The notes beneath the pieces were generated by a model. The model searched no databases. It was not told the origin of the DNA and saw only the letters and a program-made list of their open reading frames with translations. Positions 63,020 to 64,000 of a stretch of DNA of 64,000 bases are shown here, one piece after another; position 1 is the stretch's first letter, and every line of letters begins with the position of its first letter. The DNA is from Gordonia amarae NBRC 15530 (GTDB lineage: Bacteria; Actinomycetota; Actinomycetes; Mycobacteriales; Mycobacteriaceae): positions 167,988-231,987 of the forward strand of contig NZ_BAED01000003.1 in the NCBI RefSeq assembly GCF_000241345.1. The letters run 5' to 3'. The translations under genes and the position numbers were made by a program.

Positions 63020-63250
63020 GAGCCCTCCCCCTCTGTCATGTCCCGGCCGGCCTGGAACCCGCACGTGGACGCCTGAGAGTTTCGGGCCGGCGGGCCGGCC
63101 CTTTCACCATGGGCGGACGGGTGGCCCCGTCACTTTCCAGAGACGCCGTCATCCACCACGGTCCAGGTGCCTGAGAGTTTGACGAGGAGGTGTTGCTCCT
63201 TCGGCGGTCACCCTCACCTTAAGGTGGGCGACGCTCTCCCGCAGCGGTGC
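63020..63250 (-). promoter_or_regulatory. Glycine riboswitch (tandem) upstream of gcvP
   Basis: Read on the minus strand, CGGGAGAGCGTC, GCCGAAGGAGCAA and ACTCTCAGGCACC occur in order, the hallmark of the glycine aptamer, followed by CTCTGGAAAG. A second ACTCTCAGGC at about 63069-63078 and AGAGGGGGAGGGC near 63022 mark a second aptamer. It sits 48-280 bases ahead of gcvP and should raise expression when glycine is high. Aptamer 2 lacks the GCCGAAGGAGCAA element. Confidence 0.88.
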
Positions 63251-63316
63251 GACGTGGGCTCAGTCTAGCTGCAACGATGCCCTGGTCCGCAATCTCGCGG
63301 ACCGGTATCACACCTG

Positions 63317-63901
63317 CTAGCCGGTGCGGCGCGTGCGATTCTTGCGCCGGGCGGCCAGCTCGTCCTCGGGGGCGGGTTCGCTCACACCGCCATCGGCGCG
63401 CTCGCCGGGGAAGTCCGCGATTGTTCCGGTCAGCTCCCGCATGGCACCGCTGACGGCGATGCCGAACACGCCCTGTCCGCCCTGCAGTAAATCGACCACT
63501 TCCTCGGCCGACGTACATTCGTAAACGGTGGTGCCGTCGGAGAACAGGGTGATCTTGGCCAGATCCTCGACACCGCGCTGGCGTAGATGGTCGACCGCGA
63601 CGCGGATGTTCTGCAGCGAGATCCCGGTGTCCAGGAGACGCTTGACTATCTTGAGGACAAGGATGTCCTTGAAGGAGTAGAGCCGCTGACTGCCGGAACC
63701 GGCCGCGCTGCGGATCGAGGGCACCACCAGTGATGTCCGGGCCCAGTAGTCGAGTTGCCGGTAGGTGATCCCGGCGATCTGGCAGGCCGTGGGTACCCGG
63801 TACCCGACCAGGTCGTCGGGGACGACATCGTTGGGGAACAGACCCGGCACCACATCGCTCAACCGTCCCTGCCCGGGTGTGACCGGATGGGGCTCCGCCA
63901 T
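63317..63901 (-). CDS. MerR-family transcriptional regulator
   Basis: 194 residues. The N-terminal winged-helix region (VGYRVPTACQIAGITYRQLDYW, SAAGSGSQRLYSFKDILVLKI) is followed by a helical dimer segment (LLDTGISLQNIRVAVDHLRQ) and a small C-terminal domain with DGTTVYECTSAEEVVDLL. No Cys-based metal site is seen, so it is not a mercury sensor. Position upstream of gcvP matches M. tuberculosis Rv1828/Rv1830-type regulators, which act in cell division and growth. The frame starts at ATG 63901. Confidence 0.88.
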   Translation of the reverse strand: MAEPHPVTPGQGRLSDVVPGLFPNDVVPDDLVGYRVPTACQIAGITYRQLDYWARTSLVVPSIRSAAGSGSQRLYSFKDILVLKIVKRLLDTGISLQNIRVAVDHLRQRGVEDLAKITLFSDGTTVYECTSAEEVVDLLQGGQGVFGIAVSGAMRELTGTIADFPGERADGGVSEPAPEDELAARRKNRTRRTG

Positions 63902-64000
63902 CGACGATTCATCAGTGGACCCGACGACGTCGGCGTCGATTGTTCATCATCCCGACCGAACTGCTGATCGCGCACTTCAGACTCCTCGCAACGCTCAGAT
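63902..64000. other. Window edge upstream of the MerR gene
   Basis: 99 bases without a supported gene; presumably the promoter of the MerR-type gene and possibly the end of a further gene outside the window. Confidence 0.4.

Noticed and set aside
63902..64000. 3' end of a nuclease gene (Rv1829-like) at the right edge
   Set aside because: Expected from mycobacterial gene order, but the visible residues do not match anything I can recognise, so no gene is called.

Overview
High-GC actinobacterial DNA, most likely from Gordonia or a close relative in the Mycobacteriales. The genus is inferred from codon bias, GTG starts and gene order; no rRNA or other marker is present. The right third, ndh - urease - PaaI thioesterase - blaI/M56 peptidase - gnd - glcB - gcvP - MerR (about 44.1-63.9 kb), follows the order of the Mycobacterium tuberculosis block around Rv1830-Rv1854c and looks like conserved core chromosome.

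Layout. (1) 6-1692: a NarL-type two-component system. (2) 1741-21440: a genome-defence island. A type I restriction-modification locus has hsdM (frameshifted) and hsdS at its left end and hsdR at its right end. Between them lie a DUF262-DUF1524-RAMA nuclease with a small overlapping partner gene, an orphan antitoxin beside a broken PIN toxin, a low-GC helicase-nuclease, a nest of IS3/IS30/IS256 remnants, a beheaded Rpn-type nuclease, a HEAT-like protein and a vapBC pair abutting hsdR. Right of hsdR, a KfrA-like coiled-coil protein and a divergent tyrosine recombinase are bracketed by two copies of the end of hsdR, which suggests integration at that site. (3) 21509-33487: a catabolic cluster with a YtcJ-type amidohydrolase, LysR regulator, flavin monooxygenase and aldehyde dehydrogenase, then an operon of NCS1 permease, Rid-family protein, DUF1028, M20 amidohydrolase, ornithine-cyclodeaminase-like protein and FAD amine oxidase. 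The substrate is probably a nitrogen compound broken down through an amine and an aldehyde. (4) 33506-42425: recC-recB-recD on the minus strand with ATGA overlaps. (5) 42477-44032: a thioesterase and a GNAT acetyltransferase. (6) 44133-63901: the conserved block, including urease with a fused UreA-UreB subunit, a possible iron box upstream of blaI, and a glycine riboswitch ahead of gcvP.

Functionally, the left third is defence and mobile DNA, the middle third is accessory nitrogen catabolism beside DNA repair, and the right third is central metabolism (NADH oxidation, urea hydrolysis, pentose phosphate pathway, glyoxylate assimilation, glycine cleavage). Three reading frames (hsdM once, the IS256 transposase twice) are each broken by one extra base in a short run of identical bases. 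These could be true decay or sequencing error and should be confirmed before the type I methylase is called dead. No tRNA, rRNA or CRISPR array was seen.
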